Part shown: positions 17,716-26,852 of the stretch, piece by piece
How positions within the stretch are numbered: position 1 is the first letter of the stretch
Layout: each line of letters starts with the position of its first letter
Source: SZUA-444 sp965226565
GTDB lineage: Bacteria; Bacillota; Clostridia; Oscillospirales; Ruminococcaceae
DNA length: 64,000 bases
Assembly: GCA_965226565.1 (NCBI GenBank)
Contig: CBDDDI010000004.1
Span: forward strand, 496,001 to 560,000
Direction: 5' to 3'
Notes under the pieces: model-generated
Told to the model about the DNA's origin: nothing
Seen by the model: only the letters and a program-made list of their open reading frames with translations
Databases searched by the model: none
Made by a program: the position numbers and the translations under genes

Positions 17716-18489
17716 TTGACTTTTGACGATATAATGAATAATTATCAGGCGTATCTTCTGGTATTTGCAAGAGTTTTTGGAATTTTTGTATTTAATCCAA
17801 TGTTTTCAAGAAAAAATATACCATCAATGGTTAAGATAGGTACATCAATTGCACTTTCATTAATAATTGGATCATCTATGATTGACCAAGTTGATGTTGT
17901 ATATGATAGTTTACCTATTTTAGCAATAGCTGTTGTTAAAGAAGGTTTTATAGGAATTGTGCTTGGATTTATAACACAGTTGTTTTTATCAACAATTCTT
18001 GTTAGTGGTGAAATCATGGATATGCAATCAGGACTTGGTATGGCAAAAATTTATGACTCTGCAAGTGGTGTTCAAATGCCTTTATATGGTTCTGTAATGA
18101 CATATATGTTTTATTTATATTTTTTCGTTACTAATTGTCATTTATCTTATATAAAAATATTTAATCTTTCTTATGAATTCTTACCTGTTGGTTTTGAAAG
18201 TATAAAAGTTGATGTTTTTATGATTATAGTTAAGTATTTTGGAACAGTATTGACTTTAGCGTTAAAATTAGCAATACCTATGATAGTAGCAGAACTTATG
18301 CTTGATTTTTGTATGGGAATACTTATGAAAGCTGTCCCACAAATTCAAGTTATGCAGGTTAATATACAATTAAAGCTTTTATTTGGATTGTTTTTTATAT
18401 TTATTATAGCAGGACCAATATCCGGAGTATTAGATAAATACATGGGAGTTTTGATGGACAATCTGGTTAATGTATTAAAGATAATGTAG
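17716..18489 (+). CDS. fliR: Flagellar export gate protein FliR
   Basis: 257 residues with about six membrane segments. Family blocks include LVFARVFGIFVFNPMFSR near the N-terminus, the GEIMDMQSGLGMAKIYDSAS stretch, and IMKAVPQIQVMQVNIQLKLL near the C-terminus. FliR caps the FliP5Q4 gate. The start is TTG at 17716 with AAGGAGG upstream and no better ATG. Confidence 0.95.
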   Translation: MTFDDIMNNYQAYLLVFARVFGIFVFNPMFSRKNIPSMVKIGTSIALSLIIGSSMIDQVDVVYDSLPILAIAVVKEGFIGIVLGFITQLFLSTILVSGEIMDMQSGLGMAKIYDSASGVQMPLYGSVMTYMFYLYFFVTNCHLSYIKIFNLSYEFLPVGFESIKVDVFMIIVKYFGTVLTLALKLAIPMIVAELMLDFCMGILMKAVPQIQVMQVNIQLKLLFGLFFIFIIAGPISGVLDKYMGVLMDNLVNVLKIM

Positions 18490-18546
18490 AATAAAAGTTT
18501 TATTAATAAATAAGCGTTTGAATTGTTAATTAGGGGGGATTGTTAG

Positions 18547-19620
18547 ATGGCAGATAGTTCGGGTGAAAAAACCGAAAAAGCCACTCCTAAACGAAAACGA
18601 GACGAACGAAAAAAAGGTAATGTATTTTCTAGCTCTGATTTTTCAGCAGCAATGTTTATAATTTTCTTATTTTTGGTTATGAAAATGTTTTCTAAGAGTA
18701 TGTATCAAAATCTAGGTGACAATATGTTGTCTATGATAAATATGGTTGGAGAATATCATGAGTTATCAAAAGAAACTTTACATATGCTGGTTAGAAAATC
18801 ATTAACAACATTTCTTTTAGTAACAGGACCTATTTTTATAGTAGCAGTTGTTGTTCCAGTTATTTTTACTGGTATACAGACTAAATTTATTTTTTCAAAA
18901 GAGGCTTTAAAACCTAAATTTAGTAGACTTAGTCCATTACAAGGTATAAAAAAAATATTTGCTTTACGTTCAATTGTCGAACTTGTTAAAAATCTACTTA
19001 AACTTGCAATTATTGCTGGAATTATATATACCAACATTAAAGGCAATTTAGTTGAAATTGTGAATCTTTTTGATGTTGATATAAAAGTAGCAGTTGTATA
19101 TTTATGTTCAGCAATATTTTCTACAGTAATGACAATTGCAATTGTATTTGTTTTTCTTGGAATTGCTGATATAGGTTATCAGTGGTGGGAACATGAGAAA
19201 AACATGAAAATGACTAAACAAGAAGTTAAAGAGGAATACAAACAAATGGAAGGTGATCCTCAGATTAAGGGCAAAATAAAACAAAAGCAAAGAGAAATTT
19301 CTCAACGTAGAATGATGGAGGAAGTTCCTGAAGCGGATGTTATTATTAGAAACCCAACACATTATGCTGTTGCTATTAAATATGATATAGATGAATACAA
19401 TGCACCAATTGTTGTTGCAAAAGGTAAAGATCTTATCGCTTTGAAAATTATTGAAATTGCAAAAGAGCATGATGTGGTTATGACAGAAAATAAACCTTTA
19501 GCAAGAGCTTTATATGCTGAAACTGATATTGGACAAGAGATTCCTTATGAGTTTTATTCAGAAGTTGCAGAAATTCTTGCATTTGTTTATGATCTTAAAA
19601 ATAAAAAATTATCTTATTAG
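18547..19620 (+). CDS. flhB: Flagellar biosynthesis protein FlhB
   Basis: 357 residues. Four membrane spans in the N-terminal ~210 residues are followed by the cytoplasmic switch domain. The autocleavage motif NPTH is at residues 269-272 (IIRNPTHYAVAIKYD). FlhB changes export from rod/hook to filament substrates when FliK signals. Start ATG with GGGGGGAT upstream after a 57-base gap. A separate gene for a second FlhB-C-like domain lies at 26574-26852. Confidence 0.96.
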   Translation: MADSSGEKTEKATPKRKRDERKKGNVFSSSDFSAAMFIIFLFLVMKMFSKSMYQNLGDNMLSMINMVGEYHELSKETLHMLVRKSLTTFLLVTGPIFIVAVVVPVIFTGIQTKFIFSKEALKPKFSRLSPLQGIKKIFALRSIVELVKNLLKLAIIAGIIYTNIKGNLVEIVNLFDVDIKVAVVYLCSAIFSTVMTIAIVFVFLGIADIGYQWWEHEKNMKMTKQEVKEEYKQMEGDPQIKGKIKQKQREISQRRMMEEVPEADVIIRNPTHYAVAIKYDIDEYNAPIVVAKGKDLIALKIIEIAKEHDVVMTENKPLARALYAETDIGQEIPYEFYSEVAEILAFVYDLKNKKLSY

Positions 19621-19644
19621 TTGAAATAAATCTTGGAGGAAATA

Positions 19645-21699
19645 ATGAAGTTAATCAAAAATTCTTTTGCACTGATAATTGTAATGATAGTATTCATGAT
19701 TATTATTCCTCTACCTACTTTCTTACTAGATATAATGCTTATAATTAACATAGCATTAGCACTTATTATTTTACTTACAACAATGTACATAAAAGAGGCT
19801 TTAGAGTTCTCAGTTTTTCCATCTATCTTACTTGTAACAACACTATTTAGATTATCTCTTAATATATCTTCAACAAGATTAATTCTTGGTAATGGAGGAG
19901 ATGCAGGTAAAGTAATCCAAACATTTGGACAATTTGTAATGGGTGGAAACGCAGCTGTAGGTTTTATTATATTTATCATTATAGTAATAGTAAATTTTAT
20001 TGTAATTACCAAAGGTGCAGAAAGAGTTGCTGAAGTTTCAGCAAGATTTACTCTTGATGCTATGCCAGGTAAACAAATGGCTATTGACGCTGATTTAAAC
20101 TCAGGTGTTATAGATGAAGCTACTGCAAAAATAAGAAGAAACAATGTTCAAAGAGAAGCAGATTTTTATGGTTCTATGGATGGTGCATCTAAATTTGTAA
20201 AAGGTGATGCGATAATATCAATATTGGTTGCATTTATAAATTTAATAGGTGGAGCAATTATAGGGCTTGTAGGAGGACAAGGTCTTTCAGATGTGTTAGA
20301 TATATATACTCTAGCAACTGTTGGTGATGGATTAGTATCACAAATTCCATCATTACTTATCTCAACAGCAATGGGTATGATTGTAACACGTTCAGCAAGT
20401 GAGGCAAATCTTAACACAGATATTAAAAAGCAATTTACATCTCAGCCAATAGTATTAATAATAGCTGGTGGCGTTGTATGTGCAATGTCATTGATTCCAG
20501 GTTTTCCAAAGATACCAATTATTATAGCTGGTATTTTGATAATAACAATAGGAGTTATGTCAAGAAAAAATCAACAGCTTGCTTTAGAAAATGCTCAAGT
20601 TTCAGAAATGGTTGATAATCAAGATGCTATATCTGAACATGAATATTATAAAGACATTGATAATGTATATAGTTTATTAAATGTAGAACCAATTGAAATT
20701 GAATTTGGATATAGTTTGATTCCTTTAGCTGATGAAAACAATGGTGGAACATTTATTGAAAGAGTTGTTATATTAAGAAAACAATTCGCTATGGAGATGG
20801 GAATGGTTTTTCCATCCATAAGGATGAAAGATAATCAGAATATAAATCCAAATCAATATGTTATAAAAATAAAAGGTGAAGAAGTCGCCAAAGCAGAAAT
20901 ACTTGTTGATCATTTTCTTGCTCTTAATAATGGTAAAGTCGAGGAAGAAATTGATGGTATAGATACAATTGAACCAGCATTTAAGATTCCTGCAAAATGG
21001 ATTACTTCAGATAAAAAAGTTGCTGCGGATCTTGCTGGATACACACTTATTGATCCAACATCTGTTATGATTACTCATTTATCTGAAATTGTTAAAGCTT
21101 ATGCAAGTGAACTTATGAGCAGACAAGATGTTAAGACAATGGTTGATAAATTAAAAGAAACAAGTCCGGCAGTTGTAGAAGATGTTATTCCAAATATAGT
21201 GAGTCTTGCTTATCTTCAAAAAGAGCTTGGTATGTTATTAAAAGAAGGTATTCCTATTAGAGATTTACAAACTATTGTTGAGACTTTAGGAGACAATGCT
21301 CATAATTTAAAAGATATAGATGTTGCTAACGAATATGTTAGACAAGCGCTTAAGAGGACTATTACAAGAAAATTCTCTGAAGGTGGACAAATAAGAGTAT
21401 TTACTCTTGATACTGGAATAGAAAATTTAATAGTTTCTTCAGTTAAGAAAACTGATCAAGGCGCTTATCTTGCTATGGATCCAGAAAATATTCAAAAAAT
21501 TGTTGCAGCGTTTAATGAAGAGCTTGAAAAAGTTAAAGATGTTATTTCAGTACCAATTGTGCTTTCATCTCCAATTGTGAGAATTTATTTCAAAAAACTT
21601 ATAGATCAGTTTGTTCCAAATGTCACTGTGGTTTCTTTTAATGAAATAGACAACACTGTTCAAATTCAAGCAATAGGAAATATAGCTATAGAAACATAA
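19645..21699 (+). CDS. flhA: Flagellar biosynthesis protein FlhA
   Basis: 684 residues, normal. Eight membrane spans in the N-terminal half include the conserved FHIPEP-type stretch (FTLDAMPGKQMAIDADLNSG and ARIRR-like AKIRRNNVQREADFYGSMDG). The C-terminal cytoplasmic domain docks chaperone-substrate complexes. The ATG at 19645 follows GGAGGAAATA; an upstream in-frame TTG has the ribosome site inside it and is rejected. flhF and flhG, often next, are missing; a sigma factor gene follows. Confidence 0.96.
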   Translation: MKLIKNSFALIIVMIVFMIIIPLPTFLLDIMLIINIALALIILLTTMYIKEALEFSVFPSILLVTTLFRLSLNISSTRLILGNGGDAGKVIQTFGQFVMGGNAAVGFIIFIIIVIVNFIVITKGAERVAEVSARFTLDAMPGKQMAIDADLNSGVIDEATAKIRRNNVQREADFYGSMDGASKFVKGDAIISILVAFINLIGGAIIGLVGGQGLSDVLDIYTLATVGDGLVSQIPSLLISTAMGMIVTRSASEANLNTDIKKQFTSQPIVLIIAGGVVCAMSLIPGFPKIPIIIAGILIITIGVMSRKNQQLALENAQVSEMVDNQDAISEHEYYKDIDNVYSLLNVEPIEIEFGYSLIPLADENNGGTFIERVVILRKQFAMEMGMVFPSIRMKDNQNINPNQYVIKIKGEEVAKAEILVDHFLALNNGKVEEEIDGIDTIEPAFKIPAKWITSDKKVAADLAGYTLIDPTSVMITHLSEIVKAYASELMSRQDVKTMVDKLKETSPAVVEDVIPNIVSLAYLQKELGMLLKEGIPIRDLQTIVETLGDNAHNLKDIDVANEYVRQALKRTITRKFSEGGQIRVFTLDTGIENLIVSSVKKTDQGAYLAMDPENIQKIVAAFNEELEKVKDVISVPIVLSSPIVRIYFKKLIDQFVPNVTVVSFNEIDNTVQIQAIGNIAIET

Positions 21700-21724
21700 A
21701 CATTTGTTGTGTCGAGGTGATAAA

Positions 21725-22489
21725 ATGTCAACTAGTAATTTGGATGTTGAGCAATTGCTTTTAAATTATAAAAAGACAGCAGATGTTTCTATCAGAAATG
21801 AAATAATTTTAAAATATTCTAATTTAGTAAGATGTATTGTTGTTTCAATGCGAAATATGTTTTTGAAATACGCAGAGGTTGATGATGTTATTAATGAATG
21901 TTTTATTTGTTTGATTTCAGCAGTTGATTCATTTGATTTAGATAAAAATGTTAAATTTGAAACTTATGCTTCGATCAGGATTAAAGGTGCAGTTATTGAT
22001 TTTATTAGAAAACAAGATTTTATTCCTAGAAGTGTTAGAAGTTTTTCAAAAAATCTAGAAGTAGCATATTCAAAGTTATATAATACTCTTAGAAGAGAAC
22101 CTACAAATGAAGAGCTGGCAAAAGAGCTTCAAATGCCTATCGAAAAATATCAAAAAATGCTTAGTGATTCAGCTTGTGCAAATACACTTTCTTTTGAGGA
22201 AATTATATATGAAAATAATATTAAAGGTTTTGAAGAAGAAATAAATGAATATAATAACGCAGAAGAAAAGCTATTAAAACAAGAGTTTAAATCAATTCTT
22301 TCCTCGGCAATAGATATATTAAAAGAAAAAGAAAGATTAGTTATTTCGTTATATTATTATGAAAAACTAAAATTTTCTGATATAGCAAAAGTTCTTGGTT
22401 TATCTGAATCAAGAGTATGTCAAATTCACTCAAAGGCAATTGTTAAATTAAAAATGCAGATTAATATTTATTTAGATAGAGAGGTTTAA
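21725..22489 (+). CDS. fliA: RNA polymerase sigma-28 factor (FliA/SigD)
   Basis: 254 residues. Regions 2, 3 and 4 are present: region 2 around FETYASIRIKGAVIDFIRKQ, region 3 around REPTNEELAKELQMPIEKYQ, region 4 helix-turn-helix around FSDIAKVLGLSESRVCQIHS. This factor reads late flagellar promoters such as the one before flgM at 34086-34112, and FlgM (34164-34442) should inhibit it. ATG 21725 follows GAGGTGATAAA. Four bases separate it from the next gene. Confidence 0.95.
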   Translation: MSTSNLDVEQLLLNYKKTADVSIRNEIILKYSNLVRCIVVSMRNMFLKYAEVDDVINECFICLISAVDSFDLDKNVKFETYASIRIKGAVIDFIRKQDFIPRSVRSFSKNLEVAYSKLYNTLRREPTNEELAKELQMPIEKYQKMLSDSACANTLSFEEIIYENNIKGFEEEINEYNNAEEKLLKQEFKSILSSAIDILKEKERLVISLYYYEKLKFSDIAKVLGLSESRVCQIHSKAIVKLKMQINIYLDREV

Positions 22490-22492
22490 TTT

Positions 22493-23236
22493 ATGTTAAG
22501 AGGTTTTTATATTGCAGCCAATGGACTGATTCAACAGCAAAGAAATATTGATACGATTTCTAATAATGTATCAAATGCTCATACTGCTGGATACAAAGCA
22601 GACAAAAATGTTCAAAACACTTTTAAAAGAGAGTTAATTCTTCTTAATGAAGGACGTAAAAATAAAACAGGAACATTTGAATATAAGTATACTGAAGAAA
22701 CAGATACAAATCTTTCTCAAGGTTCTTTTGAGTTTACAAAAAGACCTTTGGATTTAGCAATAGAAGGACCAATGTATTTTAGCGTTTCAAATGCTAATGG
22801 ACAAGAAGTTTTAACAAGAAATGGCCAATTTGGACTTGATAATGAAGGATTTTTGAATTTAGATGGAGCAGGAAGAGTTCAAGGACAAAATGGTGATATA
22901 TATATCGGAACAAGTGATTTTTCTGTTAATAACAATGGAGAGATTTTTATAGATGGAATGATGTCGGATACATTAAAACTTACATATATAGATGAAACAT
23001 CTGATGTGCAAAAAGATGGTGAAAACACATTTACTATAAATGGTGAAAATCCAGAAATGCCAGAAGGTACAAAATTCTCAGTAATACAAGGTGCGTATGA
23101 AAGATCAAATGTAGATATGGCAGAAGTTATTACTGATTCAATGCAAGCACAAAGTTCTTTTCAATCAATGTCAAGAATTATTACAATGTTTGATAAAGTT
23201 AATGAAAAAACAGTTTCACAACTAGGAAAAATGTAA
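22493..23236 (+). CDS. Flagellar basal-body rod protein, FlgF/FlhO type
   Basis: 247 residues. Rod/hook family: N-terminal IAANGLIQQQRNIDTISNNV with SNAHTAGYKADK, and C-terminal NVDMAEVITDSMQAQSSFQS. It has the middle FlgE/F/G-like domain (RPLDLAIEGPMYFSVSNANG). With the next gene it resembles the FlhO/FlhP pair of Bacillus, which form the distal rod. Calling it FlgF or FlgG precisely needs a tree. Confidence 0.87.
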   Translation: MLRGFYIAANGLIQQQRNIDTISNNVSNAHTAGYKADKNVQNTFKRELILLNEGRKNKTGTFEYKYTEETDTNLSQGSFEFTKRPLDLAIEGPMYFSVSNANGQEVLTRNGQFGLDNEGFLNLDGAGRVQGQNGDIYIGTSDFSVNNNGEIFIDGMMSDTLKLTYIDETSDVQKDGENTFTINGENPEMPEGTKFSVIQGAYERSNVDMAEVITDSMQAQSSFQSMSRIITMFDKVNEKTVSQLGKM

Positions 23237-23251
23237 TAAGGAGATAAAAAT

Positions 23252-23971
23252 ATGAATGTAGGATTTTTTAATGCTAAATCTGGTGTTGTAGCAATGCAAC
23301 AAGGACTAGATGTAATTTCAAACAACATAGCAAATGTTTCTACTACAGGTTTTAAAGATATAAGAGCTAATTTTTCTGATTTATTATATACATCTAAAAA
23401 GGAAGCTTATCCGGAAGCGCAAACAGGTCATGGTGTTAAAACAGCTAAAACGGATGTTATGTATAAAGCTGGACAGCTTATGACTACAAACAAACCTCTT
23501 GATTTTGCATTTCCTAAAGATGGATTTTTTGCTTTACAAGATGAATCAGGTGAAATTTCATATACAAGAAGTGGTGCTTTTTCAATGAGCCAAAACGGTG
23601 AGAATTGGGAGCTTGTAAGTGCTGATGGAAAAAAGGTGCTTGGCAAAGACCAAAATCCTATTGTTTTGGATATGGATGATAGTGGAGTTGTTGTAACAGA
23701 AAATGTTATACAAAAACTTGGTACTTTTACTTTTGAAAATCCTCATGGGATAATTGCTAATGCAGATAATTCATATTTAGCATCAGAAAGTTCTGGAGAA
23801 GCAATTTTAAATGAAGATTGTCCATTGTTACAATGTACACTTGAAATGTCAACTGTGGATATGGCAGATCAAATGGTAAAGATTATTGAATTGCAAAGAG
23901 CATTCCAACTTAATTCTAAAATGGTACAGACATCAGATGAAATACAATCAATTGTTAACAACTTAAGATAA
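23252..23971 (+). CDS. Flagellar basal-body rod protein, FlgG/FlhP type
   Basis: 239 residues. N-terminal motif QQGLDVISNNIANVSTTGFK and C-terminal TVDMADQMVKIIELQRAFQL are classic for distal-rod proteins. The middle domain has KPLDFAFPKDGFFALQDESG. Starts 15 bases after the previous rod gene with AAGGAG upstream, so the two are a co-expressed pair. Probably the distal rod subunit that joins the hook. Confidence 0.88.
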   Translation: MNVGFFNAKSGVVAMQQGLDVISNNIANVSTTGFKDIRANFSDLLYTSKKEAYPEAQTGHGVKTAKTDVMYKAGQLMTTNKPLDFAFPKDGFFALQDESGEISYTRSGAFSMSQNGENWELVSADGKKVLGKDQNPIVLDMDDSGVVVTENVIQKLGTFTFENPHGIIANADNSYLASESSGEAILNEDCPLLQCTLEMSTVDMADQMVKIIELQRAFQLNSKMVQTSDEIQSIVNNLR

Positions 23972-23983
23972 TGGAGGTGCTAT

Positions 23984-24610
23984 ATGACGTCATTAGAAAA
24001 TTTAAATGAGCTTAATGATGTTCAATTAGATGTTCTTCGTGAAATTGGTAACATTGGATCAGGAAATGCTGCAACAGCTTTATCAAAGCTTATGTCAACA
24101 AAAATTAATATTTCTGTTCCAACTGTTAAAACTTATGGATTTTCAGAAATTATGGGCCTTATTGGAAATGCTGAAGATATAGAGGTTGGATTATTACTGA
24201 AAATTGAAGGTGATATTTCTGGTTTGATTTTATATTTTTTTAAATCTGAATTTGCTGAAAAAGTAATTAATGCGTTTTATGAAAAGAAAATTGATAATTT
24301 GCTTGATTTAACAGAGATGGATAAATCAACTATTAGCGAAATAGGAAATATTATGGCAGGCTCATATGTAAATGCTATAGCAGCAATGTCTAATATGAAA
24401 ATTTCTTTATGTGTTCCTGAAATAGCTATTGATATGGCTGGTGCTATATTAAGCTCAGTTACTGTAGAATATGCTTCGTTGTCAGATAAAATATTGTTCG
24501 TAGATGATAATTTCCAATTGTTTGAGGGAGATATAAAAAGTAGCATGATATTGATTCCTGAAACAACTTCTTTGTCTAAGTTGTTCGAAGCTTTGGGGCT
24601 TAAGATATGA
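23984..24610 (+). CDS. cheC: CheY-P phosphatase CheC
   Basis: 208 residues. Two repeats carry the phosphatase motif: REIGNIGSGNAATALSKLMS near residue 20 and SEIGNIMAGSYVNAIAAMSN near residue 118, both with E..N. CheC removes phosphate from CheY-P and is stimulated by CheD, whose gene overlaps it by four bases (ATGA). Confidence 0.95.
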   Translation: MTSLENLNELNDVQLDVLREIGNIGSGNAATALSKLMSTKINISVPTVKTYGFSEIMGLIGNAEDIEVGLLLKIEGDISGLILYFFKSEFAEKVINAFYEKKIDNLLDLTEMDKSTISEIGNIMAGSYVNAIAAMSNMKISLCVPEIAIDMAGAILSSVTVEYASLSDKILFVDDNFQLFEGDIKSSMILIPETTSLSKLFEALGLKI

Positions 24611-25083
24611 GTGCTATAGTTGTTGGTATATCAGATTATGCTATAGCTAAATCACCATCCGTTCTTGCTACATTTGCGCTTGGTTCTTGTGTTGGTATTT
24701 GCTTATACAATAAACAGCGTACAGTAGGTGGATTAGCTCATATAATGTTGCCATATAGTAATCAAACAGCTAATGTTAATGATAATCTAAAAAAATTTGC
24801 TGACACTTCTATTAAATTATTAATTAGTGAGTTTAAAAAATATGGAGTAAATGTTTCAGATATCCAAGCAAAGATTGTTGGTGGAGCTCAAATGTTTAAT
24901 TCCTCTGCGACTTTTAATATAGGTGAAAGAAATGTTAAGGCTGTTAAAAGTGAATTACAAAAATATAATATAGAATTAGTTTCTGAAGAAACAGGAGACA
25001 AGATAGGAAGAACAATATATTTTGACATTAAAGAAGCTAAAGTTGAAATAAAATCTGCAGTAAGAGGAAATATGTATATTTAG
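24607..25083 (+). CDS. cheD: Chemoreceptor glutamine deamidase CheD
   Basis: 158 residues. The catalytic Cys is in LGSCVGICLYN and the catalytic His in GGLAHIMLPYS, as in characterised CheD proteins; VGGAQMFNSSATFNIGERNV is also typical. CheD deamidates receptors and forms a complex with CheC. The four-base overlap with cheC indicates coupling. Confidence 0.95.
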   Translation: MSAIVVGISDYAIAKSPSVLATFALGSCVGICLYNKQRTVGGLAHIMLPYSNQTANVNDNLKKFADTSIKLLISEFKKYGVNVSDIQAKIVGGAQMFNSSATFNIGERNVKAVKSELQKYNIELVSEETGDKIGRTIYFDIKEAKVEIKSAVRGNMYI

Positions 25084-25099
25084 AAAAAATATAAGTGGG

Positions 25100-26539
25100 G
25101 TGTTCAATATCAATCAGGAAAATAAGATGAATGATCCAAAAACACAAGAAAGATTACCAGATCCTATTAACGCAAGAGTTGAAATTACTTTAGCAAATTT
25201 TGCTGAATCAGCATCAATTTTTGTTCATGCACCAAATAAAACTGGTGAGCATGTTACTTTTAAACAAATACAAGAAGCTATTGATAAAGCTGGCGTTGTA
25301 TATGGAATTGATGAGATGATTTTAAGAAATATTGTTGGTAATAGATCTTATGGCAAAAAAACAGTTTTTGCTAATTGTAAAAAACCAGTTAGAGGCCAAG
25401 ATGCTAAAGTTGAATATTTCTTTGAAACAAATGAAACTAAACCTAATTCTTTTAAAGAAGATGAAAAAGGTTTTGTTGATTATAAAGACTTAGGCGGCAT
25501 TAGAAATATTTATAAAGGTACTGTTGTTGGTAGTATTGTTAAAGAGACTGAAGGTACTCAAGGAATAAATGTAAAAAAACAACCTATTGATGCAGTTAAA
25601 GGCAAATCAGCAGAAGGTCATGTTTCTGAAAATATAATTATTTCTGAAGATGGAACACAGCTACTTGCAAAAGAAGATGGAAATCTTATATTCCAAGGTG
25701 GAAAATTTTTTATACAACCTATAATACATATTAATGGTGATGTGGATATTTCTGTAGGTAATATTAATTTTGTTGGAGGAGTTATAGTTAGTGGTGATGT
25801 TAAAGATAACTTTTCTGTCAAATCTGAAAAAGACATTGCTGTTTATGGTGGAGCATATGGTGCTAAATTATCTGCAACAGGAAAAATTGTTGTTAAAAAA
25901 GGTGTTGTAGGAAGTGAATTAACATCTGGTTCAGATGTTGAAATAGAATTTGCTGAGAAAACTACAATAAATTGTAAAGGTGTTTTAAAAAGTAGCAATA
26001 TAATTTTCTCAAATGTATATTGTGAAAGTGATATATTTGTTAATACTGGCACAGGTATTATTATGGGTGGACAAGTTATAAGCACTAATAATATTTATGC
26101 AAATGTTTTAGGAACAAAATCTTATGTTGCTACAAAAATTGTTGTTGGTGGTAATGCTGTTTTATCACAAGAAAAACAAGCATTAACTCAGCATTTAGAA
26201 AAATTAGAAACAGAAGAATCAAAATGTACTAAAATTATAGAATATTTGAATATTAAAAAACAAGAGTTAGGTAAATTACCTGATGATAAAGAAGAAGTAA
26301 AGCTAAGTGTTGAAGCTACTATTATGGATCTTACAAAACAAAAAGAAGAGTGTTTGGCTAGAATAAGTGAAATTGATGAATATTTGCAAACAAAACAAAA
26401 TTTTAAAATTGAATGTACAAGAGAAATATATCCTGGAGTTAATTTGACAATTAACGATATGATGGTAACTGTTAAAGATACATACAAAAGATGTTTAGTT
26501 AGAATGGTAGACAAAGAAATAGAGTTTTGTCAATTATAA
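25100..26539 (+). CDS. FapA family protein (DUF342)
   Basis: 479 residues from GTG 25100; ATG 25127 is an equally reasonable start (470 residues). DUF342/FapA proteins have an N-terminal alpha/beta domain and a right-handed beta-helix; the repeating Gly/Val-rich stretch from about 200 to 350 (GDVDISVGNINFVGGVIVSG and similar) is that helix. A coiled coil follows (about 355-440). Genes of this family are common at the end of clostridial fla/che operons, but their role is unknown. Probably the last gene of the operon. Confidence 0.8.
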   Translation: MFNINQENKMNDPKTQERLPDPINARVEITLANFAESASIFVHAPNKTGEHVTFKQIQEAIDKAGVVYGIDEMILRNIVGNRSYGKKTVFANCKKPVRGQDAKVEYFFETNETKPNSFKEDEKGFVDYKDLGGIRNIYKGTVVGSIVKETEGTQGINVKKQPIDAVKGKSAEGHVSENIIISEDGTQLLAKEDGNLIFQGGKFFIQPIIHINGDVDISVGNINFVGGVIVSGDVKDNFSVKSEKDIAVYGGAYGAKLSATGKIVVKKGVVGSELTSGSDVEIEFAEKTTINCKGVLKSSNIIFSNVYCESDIFVNTGTGIIMGGQVISTNNIYANVLGTKSYVATKIVVGGNAVLSQEKQALTQHLEKLETEESKCTKIIEYLNIKKQELGKLPDDKEEVKLSVEATIMDLTKQKEECLARISEIDEYLQTKQNFKIECTREIYPGVNLTINDMMVTVKDTYKRCLVRMVDKEIEFCQL

Positions 26540-26565
26540 AAAAACCTCTACAAAAATTGTAGAGG
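26538..26565 (-). terminator. Intrinsic terminator of the minus-strand FliK/FlhB-C-like pair
   Basis: CCTCTACA (26545-26552) and TGTAGAGG (26558-26565) form an 8-bp stem with a 5-nt loop. Read on the minus strand it is followed by seven T residues. On the plus strand there is no T tract, so the long fla/che transcript may read into the antisense genes. Confidence 0.8.
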
Positions 26566-26573
26566 CAGTGGCA

Positions 26574-26852
26574 TTATTCTTTTTCAATATTTTCAGCTGT
26601 TTTTAATATTTCTGTATAAATACCAGAAATGATTTCATATAAACTTGGTGGTATTTCTTCTCCAACGTTTAGCATTGTTAATATTGCAGCAGCACTATCA
26701 TCTCGATATATTGGAACACCATTTTGTTCAGCAATATCAATTATATTGTCAGCAACTTCTCCATGACCAGACGCTACAATTACAGGAGCATAATCTTTAC
26801 CTGTGTATTTTAATGCTGCAGCTTGACTTTTTGAATTATTAAATTTTGACAT
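26574..26852 (-). CDS. Free FlhB cytoplasmic-domain protein (FhlB/YlqH-like)
   Basis: 92 residues matching only the part of FlhB after its NPTH cleavage site: AAALKYTGKDYAPVIVASGH, then GVPIYRDDSAAAILTMLNVG and EEIPPSLYEIISGIYTEILK. It has no membrane segment and no NPTH. Related proteins exist in Bacillus (YlqH) and can partly replace the FlhB switch domain in some experiments. Its start overlaps the end of the upstream minus-strand gene by 14 bases, so the two are coupled. Confidence 0.85.
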   Translation of the reverse strand: MSKFNNSKSQAAALKYTGKDYAPVIVASGHGEVADNIIDIAEQNGVPIYRDDSAAAILTMLNVGEEIPPSLYEIISGIYTEILKTAENIEKE

